A stretch of 64,000 nt of DNA, taken from Dyella japonica A8 (GTDB taxonomy: Bacteria; Pseudomonadota; Gammaproteobacteria; Xanthomonadales; Rhodanobacteraceae). Under the pieces are notes generated by a model, which was not told where the DNA came from, made no database searches, and saw nothing but the letters and a program-made list of their open reading frames with translations. The DNA is taken from assembly GCF_000725385.1 (NCBI RefSeq), contig NZ_CP008884.1, positions 1,488,001 through 1,552,000 on the forward strand, read 5' to 3'. Positions 38,334 to 49,262 of the stretch are shown one piece after another. The first letter of the stretch is position 1, and every line of letters begins with the position of its first letter. The translations under genes were made by a program, and so were the position numbers.

Positions 38334-39335
38334 TCAGAACGACCGCTGCACCGAATAATCCGCCAGCGTCGCCATGGCGTCGCGCCACGGCGAATCCGGC
38401 AGTACGCGCAGCGCGTCGCGCGCGGCGTCGGCGTGCATCACGGCACGCTCGTGGGTGCGCTCCAGCGCGCCGGAATCGCGGATGGCGGCGATGATGCGGT
38501 CGAGCGAATCCAGACCGCCGTGTTCGATCGCGTGGCGCAACGACCGCCGCTGCTCACCGTCGGCGCGCTGCAGCGCGTAGATCAGCGGCAGCGTGGGCTT
38601 GCCTTCGGCGAGGTCGTCGCCGATGTTCTTGCCCAGCGTGCCCGCGTCGGAGACGTAGTCGAGCAGGTCGTCGGCAATCTGGAAGGCGTAGCCCAGCTGC
38701 ATGCCGTAGCGGCGCAGCGCCACCTGCTGCTCTGCCGGCAAGCCGCCCAGCAGGGCGCCGAGTTCGGTGGCGGCAGCAAACAGCACGGCAGTCTTGCGCT
38801 CGATCACGTTGAGGTAGGACGCCTCGTCCACGTCGGCGTTGCCGATGTTGAGCAGCTGCAGCACTTCGCCTTCGGCGATGGTGTTGGTGGTGTCGGCCAG
38901 GATGCGCATGACGCGCATGTCATCCAGCTCGACCATCATCTGGAACGAGCGGGAGTACAGGAAGTCGCCCACCAGCACGCTGGCGGCATTGCCCCACAGC
39001 GCGTTGGCCGTCTTGCGGCCGCGGCGGAGGTCCGATTCGTCCACCACGTCGTCGTGCAGCAGGGTGGACGTGTGGATGAACTCGATCACGGCCGCCAGCT
39101 TGATGTGGTGTTCGCCACGGTACCCGGCCGCGTTCGCCGCCAGCACGTGCAGCATCGGGCGCAGCCGCTTGCCGCCGCCCGCGATGATGTGGTCGGCGAT
39201 CTGGTTGATCAGCACCACGTCTGACGAAAGGCGTTGGCGGATCAGGGAGTCGACCCGGTGCATGTCTGCGGCGGCGAGCCCCCGGACGGCGGCAAAGTCG
39301 GCAGAGCGGCGGGTGTCGGCTTGGGTCGTGGTCAT
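38334..39335 (-). CDS. ispB: Polyprenyl diphosphate synthase (octaprenyl type, IspB)
   Basis: Trans-prenyltransferase elongating FPP with IPP to make the quinone side chain; likely C40 since related genera carry ubiquinone-8. 333 aa. GGGKRLRPML near residue 55, first Asp-rich motif LLHDDVVDESDLRRGRKTA, second Asp-rich motif AFQIADDLLDYVSD. The gene is transcribed towards the Ubi-hydroxylase genes, placing tail and ring enzymes side by side. Chain length is inferred, not read. Confidence 0.92.
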   Translation of the reverse strand: MTTTQADTRRSADFAAVRGLAAADMHRVDSLIRQRLSSDVVLINQIADHIIAGGGKRLRPMLHVLAANAAGYRGEHHIKLAAVIEFIHTSTLLHDDVVDESDLRRGRKTANALWGNAASVLVGDFLYSRSFQMMVELDDMRVMRILADTTNTIAEGEVLQLLNIGNADVDEASYLNVIERKTAVLFAAATELGALLGGLPAEQQVALRRYGMQLGYAFQIADDLLDYVSDAGTLGKNIGDDLAEGKPTLPLIYALQRADGEQRRSLRHAIEHGGLDSLDRIIAAIRDSGALERTHERAVMHADAARDALRVLPDSPWRDAMATLADYSVQRSF

Positions 39336-39362
39336 GAGGCGGTCGTAGCGTCGTATTCAGGC

Positions 39363-39391
39363 ATTATAGAGAGAGAACGTTCGCAAGAAAC
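39363..39391 (-). promoter_or_regulatory. Predicted ispB promoter
   Basis: On the minus strand a perfect -10 TATAAT (39368-39363), with TTTCTT or GTTTCT 16-17 bp upstream. It is 28 bp before the ispB ATG. The opposite strand carries a TAATAAT at 39434-39440 that could serve the divergent MFS gene. Confidence 0.55.
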
Positions 39392-39474
39392 CGCCGCGAC
39401 ACGGCACCACGGTTGGTTTTTTGGGCCGAGACGTAATAATCGCGCCCTGGTGCGACCCTTTTAAGAAGCCCCCG

Positions 39475-40695
39475 GTGAGCAAACTCTCCCCACTCGAGCG
39501 GCGCAGTGCGTTGACCCTGGCCTGCGTGATCAGCCTGCGGTTGTTCGGCCTGTTCCTGATCATGCCGGTGTTTTCGCTGTACGCGCAGCGCATGCCGGAT
39601 GCCACGCCGTGGCTGATCGGCCTGGCCCTGGGGGTCTACGGGCTGGGGCAGGTGCTGTTGCAGATTCCGCTGGGACTGCTGTCCGACCGGATCGGTCGCA
39701 AGTCGGCGATTACGCTGGGTTTGCTGGTGTTCGCAGCCGGTGGGCTGGTGGCCGCCATGGCGCACAGCCTGCTTGGCATCGTGCTGGGCCGGGCGCTGCA
39801 GGGCATGGGCGCGGTGGCCGGCGCCGGCACGGCGCTGGCCGCCGACCTGACACGCCATGAGAACCGCGGCAAGGTCATGGGCATCATCGGCGTCTCGATC
39901 GGCGTGGCGTTTTTGCTGGCGCTCATCCTCGGGCCGCCGCTGGAGGCCATCGCGGGGCTGCCGGGGTTGTTCGCCACCACGTCGGTACTGGCCCTGGCCG
40001 CGCTGGTCCTGTTGTGGTTGATCGTCCCCACGCCCGAGCGGCCGGCGGCGCCCGCGTCGGCGACGTTTGCCGGCGTCCTGTCCATGTTGCGTGACGGCCG
40101 CCTGCTCGTGCTCAACGGCTCGGTGTTCTTCCTGCACATGTTGTTGACGGCCAGCTTCGTTGGCCTGCCGCTGTTGCTCGCCGACGGACTGCACCTGCCG
40201 GTGAACCGCCACTGGGAGCTTTACCTGCCGGTGATGGTGATCGCCGCCTTCGTCATGGGCGCCTGCCTGCACCGTATGCGCGAGCTTGCGCAAAGCCTGC
40301 GGCTGGTGGCCTTGTGCGTGGTGGCGACCGGGCTCGGGCTGCTGGGCTTGGGCCTGTCGGGCCATCACGTGGCGGCGCTCGGGGTATCCGCAGCGGTCTT
40401 TTTCTCGGCCTTCAACCTGCTCGAGGCCGCCTTGCCGAGCCTGGTGTCCCAGCTGGCACCAGGCTCCCTGCGCGGCGCGGCGATGGGCGCCTATTCCACT
40501 AGCCAGTTCCTGGGTGCCTTCGTGGGTGGCGCGGTGGGGGGTATCGCGCTGGGGCGGTTGGGGACGGAGGGCATCTTCCTGTGCTCGGCGGCCCTGACCC
40601 TGGCGTGGTTGCCGCTGGTCCTGCTGGGCGGCCGGCGCATCGCCGGCAGCGCCTCGCGGGTGGGCGCCGCGGCCGAGGTGTCGCCGGGCGCCTGA
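39475..40695 (+). CDS. Major facilitator superfamily transporter
   Basis: 406 aa from the GTG at 39475 (MSKLSPLERRSALTLACVIS); an in-frame ATG at 39421 adds 18 residues lying in the promoter region. Twelve predicted helices. MFS signature after helix 2: GLLSDRIGRKSAITLGLLVF. The drug:H+ antiporter-type motif is weak in helix 5 (ILGPPLEAIAGLPGLF). Similar in layout to YajR-like efflux carriers, although no C-terminal YAM domain is present. Substrate unknown. Confidence 0.88.
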   Translation: MSKLSPLERRSALTLACVISLRLFGLFLIMPVFSLYAQRMPDATPWLIGLALGVYGLGQVLLQIPLGLLSDRIGRKSAITLGLLVFAAGGLVAAMAHSLLGIVLGRALQGMGAVAGAGTALAADLTRHENRGKVMGIIGVSIGVAFLLALILGPPLEAIAGLPGLFATTSVLALAALVLLWLIVPTPERPAAPASATFAGVLSMLRDGRLLVLNGSVFFLHMLLTASFVGLPLLLADGLHLPVNRHWELYLPVMVIAAFVMGACLHRMRELAQSLRLVALCVVATGLGLLGLGLSGHHVAALGVSAAVFFSAFNLLEAALPSLVSQLAPGSLRGAAMGAYSTSQFLGAFVGGAVGGIALGRLGTEGIFLCSAALTLAWLPLVLLGGRRIAGSASRVGAAAEVSPGA

Positions 40696-40803
40696 GCGCT
40701 GTAAAAAGTGTGCGCGGACGCATTGCGTTTAGGCCCCGCAGACCCAATGATCGTGGCGCCGGGCGGCGCGTTGCCGCCCGATCGGGCGACGAGGCTGGCG
40801 TCC

Positions 40804-41775
40804 ATGGCACACCACATCATTGAACTCATCGCGCAGTACGGACTGCTGCTGGTTTTCGCCAACGTGCTGATCGAGCAGGCGGGTGTCCCTGTGCCTGCCG
40901 TACCGACCATGATCGTGGCCGGTGCCCTGGCGGCCATGGAGCGATTGCCGCTGACCGGCGTGGTGTTGGTGGCCCTGCTGGCCTGCCTGCTGGCCGACTA
41001 CGCCTGGTATGCGGCGGGTCGCTATTTCGGTGGTGGCGTGATGCGCACGCTGTGCCGCATTTCCCTGTCGCCCGACTCCTGCGTCAAGCAGTCGGAGCTG
41101 CGTTTCCAGCGCTGGCGCGGCGGCGTGCTGCTGCTCGCCAAGTTCGTGCCGGGCTTGTCCACCGTGGCTCCGCCGTTGGTAGGGGCCATGGGTTTGCGCG
41201 CGGCGCCCTTCATCCTGTTCGACGGGCTAGGCTCACTGATGTGGGTGGGCATGGCGGTCAGTCTTGGCTACGTCTTCGCCAACCAGATCGATGCCGTGCT
41301 GATGGCACTGGCCAATGCCGGCAGCGTGGCCCTGATGCTGATCGGCAGCCTGCTCGCGCTCTACATCCTCATCAAGTGGTGGCAGCGCCATCGCCTGCTG
41401 CGCGCCCTTCGCATGGCGCGCATCACCGTGGAAGAACTCAACGACGCCGTGATCAATGGCCGTAACCCGGCCATTGTCGACGTGCGTTCGGAGGCGGCCC
41501 GAGTGATCGACGCACGCATCATCCCCGGCGCGTTGCTGGCGGACGTGAACAGCGTCGACCGCATCGTGGAAGTGGTTCCACTGGATGCGGAGCTGGTGGT
41601 TTATTGCACCTGCCCGAACGAAGCCTCCGCCGCGCTGGTGGCCAAGGCCTTGATGTCGCGCGGCTACAAGCGCGTGCGGCCCCTGCTGGGCGGGCTGGAC
41701 GCGTGGGATGCTGCGGGGTACCCGGTGCATCGCCCCCCGGTGGTGGAAGAGGTCGTGGTCTCCCACGCGGTCTGA
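40804..41775 (+). CDS. DedA-family membrane protein fused to a rhodanese domain
   Basis: 323 aa from the ATG at 40804. Residues about 1-205 are a DedA/VTT membrane domain: FANVLIEQAGVPVPAVPTM with the family E/P residues, the RxxxGG-type KFVPGLSTVAPPLVGAMGL, and several helices. Residues about 215-320 are a rhodanese-like domain (PAIVDVRSEAARVIDARIIPGA, active-site loop VVYCTCPNEASAALVA, LLGGLDAWDAAGYPV). The loop cysteine is kept, so sulfur transfer or persulfide binding is possible. DedA proteins affect membrane phospholipid scrambling and proton-motive force; what the fused rhodanese does is unknown. Confidence 0.9.
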   Translation: MAHHIIELIAQYGLLLVFANVLIEQAGVPVPAVPTMIVAGALAAMERLPLTGVVLVALLACLLADYAWYAAGRYFGGGVMRTLCRISLSPDSCVKQSELRFQRWRGGVLLLAKFVPGLSTVAPPLVGAMGLRAAPFILFDGLGSLMWVGMAVSLGYVFANQIDAVLMALANAGSVALMLIGSLLALYILIKWWQRHRLLRALRMARITVEELNDAVINGRNPAIVDVRSEAARVIDARIIPGALLADVNSVDRIVEVVPLDAELVVYCTCPNEASAALVAKALMSRGYKRVRPLLGGLDAWDAAGYPVHRPPVVEEVVVSHAV

Positions 41776-41792
41776 GGGCTACTTCTCTTTCC

Positions 41793-41873
41793 TGTGGGAG
41801 TGCACCCTGTGCGCGACAAACGTGCGGAGCGGTAGCCCCACCTCTGCGGTCGCGCACAGGGTGCGCTCCCACA
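41793..41873. repeat. REPIN (inverted pair of type-1 REPs), copy 2
   Basis: Arms at 41794-41816 and 41850-41872, inverted, 33 bp apart, identical to copy 1 (24694-24776) except one base in the left arm (GTGCAC for GCGCAC). The spacer also resembles that of copy 1 (GGAGCGGT), so the pair spreads as one unit. It lies between the DedA-rhodanese gene and the kdp promoter region. Confidence 0.85.
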
Positions 41874-42000
41874 ACTGTGCTCTCTGGGTCCCGGCAAATT
41901 TTTACGGCTTTTATACGCGGTCGCGAAAATTCGCTACCCCTTTCTTATGCGCCGGTTCCGACAATTTCCACCGTTAACTGACACGGTGAGTCGGGCTTCC

Positions 42001-42093
42001 ATGGACGCCATTTATCTACTTTTTTCGATCGTGCTATTCGCCGCGGCGCTCGGCTTCCTGCTGATCTGCGACCGCCTGGGCCGCCGTCCCTGA
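42001..42093 (+). CDS. 30-aa single-helix membrane peptide upstream of kdpF
   Basis: ATG at 42001, stop TGA at 42091-42093. The predicted peptide is almost one membrane helix (AIYLLFSIVLFAAALGFLLI) followed by CDRLGRRP. It precedes kdpF by 61 bp on the same strand, in the position and size class of KdpF. It may be a second KdpF-like stabiliser of the Kdp complex or a regulatory leader peptide. The only upstream ribosome-binding candidate is GGTGAG. Confidence 0.5.
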   Translation: MDAIYLLFSIVLFAAALGFLLICDRLGRRP

Positions 42094-42154
42094 CGAGCAC
42101 CTGTCGCCCCTGCTGGCGACCGGGTCCCCGCCTTTCCTTCGGGAGATTTCATCC

Positions 42155-42247
42155 ATGAACGCGTTGTATATCGTGGCTGCCGTGATCGCGGTGGCCTTGA
42201 CGGGCTATCTGTGCGTGGCCCTGCTGAAGCCGGAGTGGTTCGAATGA
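42155..42247 (+). CDS. kdpF: KdpF, small subunit of the potassium-transporting ATPase
   Basis: 30-aa peptide (MNALYIVAAVIAVALTGYLC...LLKPEWFE) with one membrane helix and the acidic C-terminal end typical of KdpF, which stabilises KdpFABC. GGGAG ribosome-binding site at 42141. Its stop overlaps the kdpA start by 4 bp. Confidence 0.9.
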   Translation: MNALYIVAAVIAVALTGYLCVALLKPEWFE

Positions 42248-44046
42248 CTACTTTCGACTTCTTCCAGGTCGTGCTCTATCTCGCCGTGCTGCTCGTGCTG
42301 ATCAAGCCCGTGGGCAGCTACATGGCGCTCGCGTTCGCCGATACTCCCAACCGGGTGAACCGCGTGGGCGGCAAGCTCGAGCATCTGCTCTATCGCCTCG
42401 CCGGCGTGCATGTCGACGACCAGATGAGCTGGAAGCGCTACGCCATCGCCATGCTGGTGTTCAACCTGGTCGGCGTGTTCGTGGTGTATGGCCTGCAGCG
42501 CGTGCAGCAGTGGCTGCCGCTCAACCCGCAGCATTTCGATGCGCTGTCGCCGGACTTGGCCATGAACACGGCCATCAGCTTCGTCACCAACACCAACTGG
42601 CAGGCCTATGGCGGCGAAAGCACCATGAGCTACCTGACCCAGATGATGGGTTTGGCGGTGCAGAACTTCCTGTCGGCGGCCACGGCGATGGCCGTGCTGC
42701 TTGCGGTCATTCGCGGCTTCACGCGTCGCAGTGCAAACAGTGTCGGCAACTTCTGGGTCGACATGACGCGCAGTACGTTTTATGTGCTGGTGCCGTTCTC
42801 GCTGGTGATCGCGCTGCTGCTTTCCTCGCAGGGCGTGGTGCAGAACTTCAAATCCTACGTCGACGTGCCGCTGGTGCAGAACACCACGGCCGTGGAAACG
42901 GTGAAGGATGCCGCGGGCAATACGGTGAAGGATGCCCAGGGCAAGGACGTGACCAAGTCCAGCACGGTCACCACGCAGACCCTGCCGATGGGCCCGGCCG
43001 CCTCGCAGATCGCGATCAAGCAGCTTGGCACCAACGGTGGCGGCTTCTTCAACGCGAACTCCGCGCATCCGTACGAAAACCCGACGCCGTTCAGCAACTT
43101 CATCGAGATGCTGGCGATCTTCCTGATTCCTGGGGGACTTTGCTACACGTTCGGCAGCATGGTGGGTGACCGCCGACAGGGCTGGGCGATCCTCGCCACC
43201 ATGCTGCTCATCTTTATCCCCCTTGCTTACGCCGCGGTGGGTGCCGAGCAGGCCGGCAATCCGGCGCTGCATGGCCTGGCCGTCGACCAGCAGGCCTCCG
43301 CGCTGCAGGCGGGCGGCAATATGGAAGGCAAGGAAACGCGCTTCGGCATCGCCGCGAGCGGCCTGTTCGCCACCATCACCACGGCCGCTTCGTGTGGCGC
43401 GGTGAACAGCATGCACGACTCCATGACGCCGCTTGGCGGCCTGGTGCCGATGTGGCTGATCCAGCTGGGTGAGGTGATCTTCGGCGGCGTCGGTTGCGGT
43501 CTTTACGGCATGCTTGCCTTCGCCGTGGTCGCGGTGTTCATTGCCGGACTAATGGTGGGTCGTACGCCCGAATACCTCGGCAAGAAGATCGAGGCGCATG
43601 AGATGAAGATGGCCAGCCTGGCCGTGCTGGTGCCGTGCGCGCTGATCGTCATCTGCACCGCCATCGCCGTGCTGTCGCCGGCCGGCGTGGCCGGCGTGGG
43701 CAACCCCGGTGCGCACAGCTTCAGCGAAATCCTTTACGCGGTGTCGTCGGCGACCAACAACAACGGCAGCGCGTTCGGTGGTTTGTCTGCCAACACGCCG
43801 TTCTGGAACGTGCTGCTGGCCGTGTGCATGTACCTGTCGCGCTTCCTGCTCGCCATCGCCATGCTCGCCATGGCCGGCTCGCTGGCCGCCAAGCGCCACG
43901 TGCCGCCGTCGGCCGGCACGCTGCCCACGCATACGCCGTTGTTCGTGACCTTGCTTGCCTGCGTGGTGGTGGTGGTGGGTGCGCTGACCTTCCTGCCCGC
44001 GCTCGCCCTGGGTCCCATCGCTGAATTCCTGATGTCGGTGCGCTGA
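42244..44046 (+). CDS. kdpA: Potassium-transporting ATPase subunit A
   Basis: Channel-like, K+-selective membrane subunit of KdpFABC. 600 aa from the ATG at 42244. About ten membrane helices. Four pore-loop repeats of the Trk/HKT type are recognisable by [12 protein letters not shown] near residue 115, [34 protein letters not shown] and [13 protein letters not shown]. The selectivity-filter glycines are in place. 25 bp separate it from kdpB. Confidence 0.97.
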   Translation: MTTFDFFQVVLYLAVLLVLIKPVGSYMALAFADTPNRVNRVGGKLEHLLYRLAGVHVDDQMSWKRYAIAMLVFNLVGVFVVYGLQRVQQWLPLNPQHFDALSPDLAMNTAISFVTNTNWQAYGGESTMSYLTQMMGLAVQNFLSAATAMAVLLAVIRGFTRRSANSVGNFWVDMTRSTFYVLVPFSLVIALLLSSQGVVQNFKSYVDVPLVQNTTAVETVKDAAGNTVKDAQGKDVTKSSTVTTQTLPMGPAASQIAIKQLGTNGGGFFNANSAHPYENPTPFSNFIEMLAIFLIPGGLCYTFGSMVGDRRQGWAILATMLLIFIPLAYAAVGAEQAGNPALHGLAVDQQASALQAGGNMEGKETRFGIAASGLFATITTAASCGAVNSMHDSMTPLGGLVPMWLIQLGEVIFGGVGCGLYGMLAFAVVAVFIAGLMVGRTPEYLGKKIEAHEMKMASLAVLVPCALIVICTAIAVLSPAGVAGVGNPGAHSFSEILYAVSSATNNNGSAFGGLSANTPFWNVLLAVCMYLSRFLLAIAMLAMAGSLAAKRHVPPSAGTLPTHTPLFVTLLACVVVVVGALTFLPALALGPIAEFLMSVR

Positions 44047-44071
44047 GAAGCGCGCGAAGGAACCTGGAACC

Positions 44072-46153
<2,082 letters not shown>

Positions 46154-46163
46154 CGCTTCTGCT

Positions 46164-46264
46164 CGTCATTCCGGCGCAGGCCGGAATCCAGTAGCCGCGG
46201 TGACAGGTTGTCGCGAAAAGCGCGCACTCACGCTACTGGATCCCGGCCTGCGCCGGGATGACGG
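46164..46264. repeat. Inverted pair of type-2 REPs between kdpB and the next gene
   Basis: Left arm (46164-46194) has stem TTCCGGCGCAGGCCGGAA, right arm (46233-46264) the canonical CCCGGCCTGCGCCGGG; each is internally paired and they face each other 38 bp apart. The left arm differs from the family at two stem positions, both compensated. Confidence 0.8.
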
Positions 46265-46308
46265 ATAGGAAAAGAAACGCTTTGCTCTTCACTCCCGGAG
46301 TCTTTGCC

Positions 46309-46509
46309 ATGCAAGTACTCAAGCTTTCCGTTTCACTGCCCGACGATACCCACCCGGACATGGAGCTTCGGCTTTCCTCGAACGACTCCAGCTGCGACGT
46401 GGTGATCGCGCTGCCGGCGCAGGGACGCACGCGCATCCAGGCGCGTGACACGGAAACGCCGCACAGCGAACAGGACGATTACGTGCTCGGCGGTTACGCC
46501 GGCATCTGA
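46309..46509 (+). CDS. 66-aa hypothetical protein inside the kdp locus
   Basis: ATG at 46309 with a CGGAG ribosome-binding site 9 bases upstream. A soluble protein with an acidic patch (LPDDTHPDMELRLS) and an ALPAQGRTRIQARD stretch; no signal or membrane helix. It resembles no family I can name. Same strand as kdpB and the porin gene, between them. An upstream in-frame ATG at 46258 lies inside the REP and is unlikely. Confidence 0.6.
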   Translation: MQVLKLSVSLPDDTHPDMELRLSSNDSSCDVVIALPAQGRTRIQARDTETPHSEQDDYVLGGYAGI

Positions 46510-46595
46510 TACGAGGCCGCATGACAGCGGCCCACTACTACTCCCTACTCACAAGAAAAGGACGGCTCGCCCCGAGCCGGTTTCAGGAACACCCC

Positions 46596-48089
46596 ATGAT
46601 GTCCAAGAAGGTTCTTTCGTTTGCACTGTTGCTGGCCCTCGCTCCCGCGGGCGAAGCGGCCGCCGCTGCGGTATCCGTCGACAGCACGGATGTGGCGCCT
46701 GCCGCGAGCCTGGGCGACAGCCCGGCGAGCGCGCCGACGGCCGCCAGCGATGATTGCTCGCAAGGCTTCCTCTCCCGTCTCGGCGCGGCCTATCGCGAAG
46801 ACGCGCAGCCGGCCGATCCCAATGCCCCCGCCGCCCAGCGTCGCGGCATGGACGCACCTTTGGATTCTCCGCCGTTCCCGAGCGGTGAATGGCAGCTCGG
46901 CGGCGTGGCGGCACCCATCGGCGTGCCGAACAGCTACGGCCAGTACCCGCTGCAGAAGGCGCTGTCCTGCACCAAGCTGGGTGGCTGGATGAAGCGCAAC
47001 CGCATCGAGATCAACGGCTGGATCAATCCGTCGCTGAACGCGAGCTCCTCCAGCTTCACCAACTTCCCGCTGTCGTACGCGACGCGCCCCAATCGCCTGG
47101 AGTTCGACCAGCTGGTGTTCAACATCACCCGCGTCGAGGACACGGTACAGACCGATCACGTGGACTGGGGTTTCAACATCTCCACGCTGTACGGCTACGA
47201 CTACCACTACACCGTGACCAAGGGCGTGTTCAGCAACCAGCTGCTGAACAACCCCAAGGCGCACAGCGCGCTGAACGGCAAGATCTACGGCGTCGATCCG
47301 ATGCTGTTCTACTACGACCTGTACATTCCGTCGGTTGCCGAGGGCATGGTCATCCGCTTTGGCCGCTATCTGTCGCTGCCGGACATCGAGGCGCAGTTCT
47401 CGCCGCAGAACTACCTGGTGACGCACTCGATTCTCTACACGGTCGACCCGTATACCCAGACCGGCATCATGACCACGACCAAGCTCAGCAGCCAGTGGAC
47501 GGTGCAGCTGGGCATCAATGCCAGCAACGACACGGCGCCGTGGAACCACTCCGCGCGCCCGACGCTGCAGGGTTGCGTGCGCTGGGTGTCCAAAGACAAC
47601 AACGACATGCTCTACCCCTGCATCAACAGCTGGAACACGTCCGACTACAACTACAACAACGTGCAGATGTACGTGATGACCTGGGGCCACCGCTTCAGCC
47701 AGAAGGTGCACATGCAGACGGAGGCCTACTACATGTACGGCCGCAACATCCCCGGCTTCGGGCCGGATGGCGAGCCGGGCGTGGTGGCTTCCTCGCCGTA
47801 CCCGGGCAAGGCGGGCGAGTACGGCGTGGTGAACTACCTGAACTTCGAGTTGAACGCCAACAACATGTTGTCGTTCCGCAACGAGTTCTACAACGACCAG
47901 AAGGGCCAGCGCACCGGCTTCGCCACCAAGTACAGCAGCCACACGCTGGGCCTCACGCATTGGGTGTCGCCGGACCTCGAGATCCGTCCCGAGCTTCGCT
48001 ACGAGCACTCGTACAACGTGAATGCCTACAACAACGGCAAGAAGAACTACCAGGCGATCGCTCTTCTCGACGCGATCCTCCACTACTGA
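46596..48089 (+). CDS. Outer-membrane beta-barrel protein (porin-like) in the kdp locus
   Basis: 497 aa from MMSKKVLSFALL; ATG at 46596 or 46599. Signal peptide ends near EAAAAA, then a low-complexity Ala/Ser/Asp stretch. From about residue 125 a long run of alternating strands follows: IEINGWINPSLNASSSSFTN, RLEFDQLVFNITRVEDTVQT, FGRYLSLPDIEAQFSPQNYL and EIRPELRYEHSYNVNA. It ends in the aromatic C-terminus ILHY expected of a BAM substrate. It resembles the OmpL-like beta-barrel porin group (BBP2). Its place between kdpB and kdpC suggests a K+-limitation-induced outer-membrane channel, which is inference. Confidence 0.85.
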   Translation: MMSKKVLSFALLLALAPAGEAAAAAVSVDSTDVAPAASLGDSPASAPTAASDDCSQGFLSRLGAAYREDAQPADPNAPAAQRRGMDAPLDSPPFPSGEWQLGGVAAPIGVPNSYGQYPLQKALSCTKLGGWMKRNRIEINGWINPSLNASSSSFTNFPLSYATRPNRLEFDQLVFNITRVEDTVQTDHVDWGFNISTLYGYDYHYTVTKGVFSNQLLNNPKAHSALNGKIYGVDPMLFYYDLYIPSVAEGMVIRFGRYLSLPDIEAQFSPQNYLVTHSILYTVDPYTQTGIMTTTKLSSQWTVQLGINASNDTAPWNHSARPTLQGCVRWVSKDNNDMLYPCINSWNTSDYNYNNVQMYVMTWGHRFSQKVHMQTEAYYMYGRNIPGFGPDGEPGVVASSPYPGKAGEYGVVNYLNFELNANNMLSFRNEFYNDQKGQRTGFATKYSSHTLGLTHWVSPDLEIRPELRYEHSYNVNAYNNGKKNYQAIALLDAILHY

Positions 48090-48099
48090 GGTTTGAACC

Positions 48100-48669
48100 A
48101 TGGGCAAGTTGATTCGCAGCGCTATCGTGATGTTGCTCCTGATGACCGTGATTACCGGCGTGGCCTATCCGCTGGTGGTCACCGGCCTGGCCCAGGTGCT
48201 GTTCCCGTCGCAGGCGAACGGCAGCCTGATCGTGAAAGACGGCAAGCCGGTCGGCTCCACCCTGATCGGCCAATCGTTCGACGACCCCAAGTATTTCTGG
48301 GGTCGTCCTTCGGCCACCACGCCGCAGCCGAACAACGGCACGGGTTCCAACGGCTCGAACCAGGGCCCTACGAATCCTGCTCTCACTGATGCGGTGAAGC
48401 AGCGCATTGACGCGCTGCGCGCGGCGGATCCGGGCAATACGAAGCCGGTGCCGGTGGATCTGGTGACGGCCTCGGCCAGTGGCCTCGATCCGGAGATCTC
48501 GCCGGCGGCCGCCGACTATCAGGTATCGCGTGTCGCCAAGGTGCGTGGCTTGAGCGAGTCGCAGGTGCAGGCGATGGTGGCGATGGCGACCACGGGGCGG
48601 CAGTTTGGGATGTTGGGCGAGCCGCGGGTGAATGTGCTGAAGCTCAATCTGGCATTGGATGGCCGTTGA
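48100..48669 (+). CDS. kdpC: Potassium-transporting ATPase subunit C
   Basis: Periplasmically exposed KdpC subunit, which increases ATP affinity of KdpB and helps assembly. 189 aa. One N-terminal membrane helix (about residues 7-30), then the conserved [22 protein letters not shown] and [32 protein letters not shown]. Only 10 bp after the porin gene, so the two are almost certainly cotranscribed. Confidence 0.97.
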   Translation: MGKLIRSAIVMLLLMTVITGVAYPLVVTGLAQVLFPSQANGSLIVKDGKPVGSTLIGQSFDDPKYFWGRPSATTPQPNNGTGSNGSNQGPTNPALTDAVKQRIDALRAADPGNTKPVPVDLVTASASGLDPEISPAAADYQVSRVAKVRGLSESQVQAMVAMATTGRQFGMLGEPRVNVLKLNLALDGR

Positions 48670-48685
48670 ACGTGAGCCCCTTTCC

Positions 48686-48710
48686 ACCCTCTCCCCGCAG
48701 GGGAGAGGGT
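48686..48710 (+). terminator. 11-bp perfect hairpin after kdpC
   Basis: ACCCTCTCCCC, loop GCA, GGGGAGAGGGT, followed by TGGGGTGAGGGG rather than T. A related hairpin with the same type of G-rich tail lies at 49331-49352, so this is also a repeat family. It may terminate or stabilise the kdpFABC message. Confidence 0.5.
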
Positions 48711-48754
48711 TGGGGTGAGGGGCGGGTGCTCGCCTCACCGCTTCATTCTTCAGC

Positions 48755-48785
48755 CGTCATCCCGGCGTAGGCCGGGATCCAGTAG
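48755..48785 (+). repeat. Type-2 REP palindrome
   Basis: CGTCAT, hairpin CCCGGCGTAGGCCGGG, ATCCAGTAG. It directly precedes copy 3 of the longer element, the same arrangement as at 24338-24503. Confidence 0.8.
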
Positions 48786-48800
48786 CGTCTGTGGTCGGTC

Positions 48801-48953
48801 GTCGCCTCGTACCTTCCCGCGATCGGGCCGCTTACGCAGCGGGCGTTTCGACCTTCTGCCGAAGGCCGAGTCACTTTTCTTTGCTGGCCCAAAAGATCCC
48901 ACGGGGACTAGCTTCGCGTCGAAAGTAACCCAAAGAAATGGCCTTTAGAGCTC
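48801..48953 (+). repeat. Dispersed intergenic repeat element, copy 3, with nested segment
   Basis: Starts GTCGCCTCGT and follows copy 1 through CTTACGCAGCGGGCGTTTCG and CCTTCTGCCGAAGGCCGAGT to GGCCCAAAAG. There, a ~25-bp segment containing ACGGGGACTAGCTTCGCG (48898-48921) interrupts the element before AAAGTAACCCAAAGAAA. The same segment interrupts copy 2 at a different place. Confidence 0.75.
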
Positions 48954-49030
48954 CAGTAGCGCCGTGTTGAATACAAACCTTGAAGACCTCGGTAACCGGT
49001 GCCGCGCGATCTCCTTATTGAACGATACGG

Positions 49031-49262
49031 CTACACCGCAACGCGCCATCACCCTGAGGAGCTCTGCATGGCGTGGAATACAAGCAGTGCCGGTTCCGGA
49101 GCCCGGATTGCGACAGGCGTAACGCCTACACACCGCGGCTACACCGCAACGCGCCATCACCCTGAGGAGCTCTGCATGGCGTGGAATACAAGCGGTGCCG
49201 GTTCCGGAGCCCGGAATGCGACAGGCGTAACGCCTACACACTACGGTTACACCGCAACGCGC
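49031..49262. repeat. 108-bp tandem repeat, two full units plus start of a third
   Basis: Unit 1 49031-49138, unit 2 49139-49246, partial unit from 49247. Each starts (C/T)TACACCGCAACGCGCC and contains CCTGAGGAGCTCTGCATGGC and GGTTCCGGAGCCCGG, the latter a perfect 12-bp palindrome core (CCGGAGCCCGG flanks). The units differ at only a few positions, so the duplication is recent or homogenised. Confidence 0.85.

Noticed and set aside
49031..49262. CRISPR array
   Set aside because: Repeat unit is 108 bp with no spacers, only two and a bit copies, and no cas genes.
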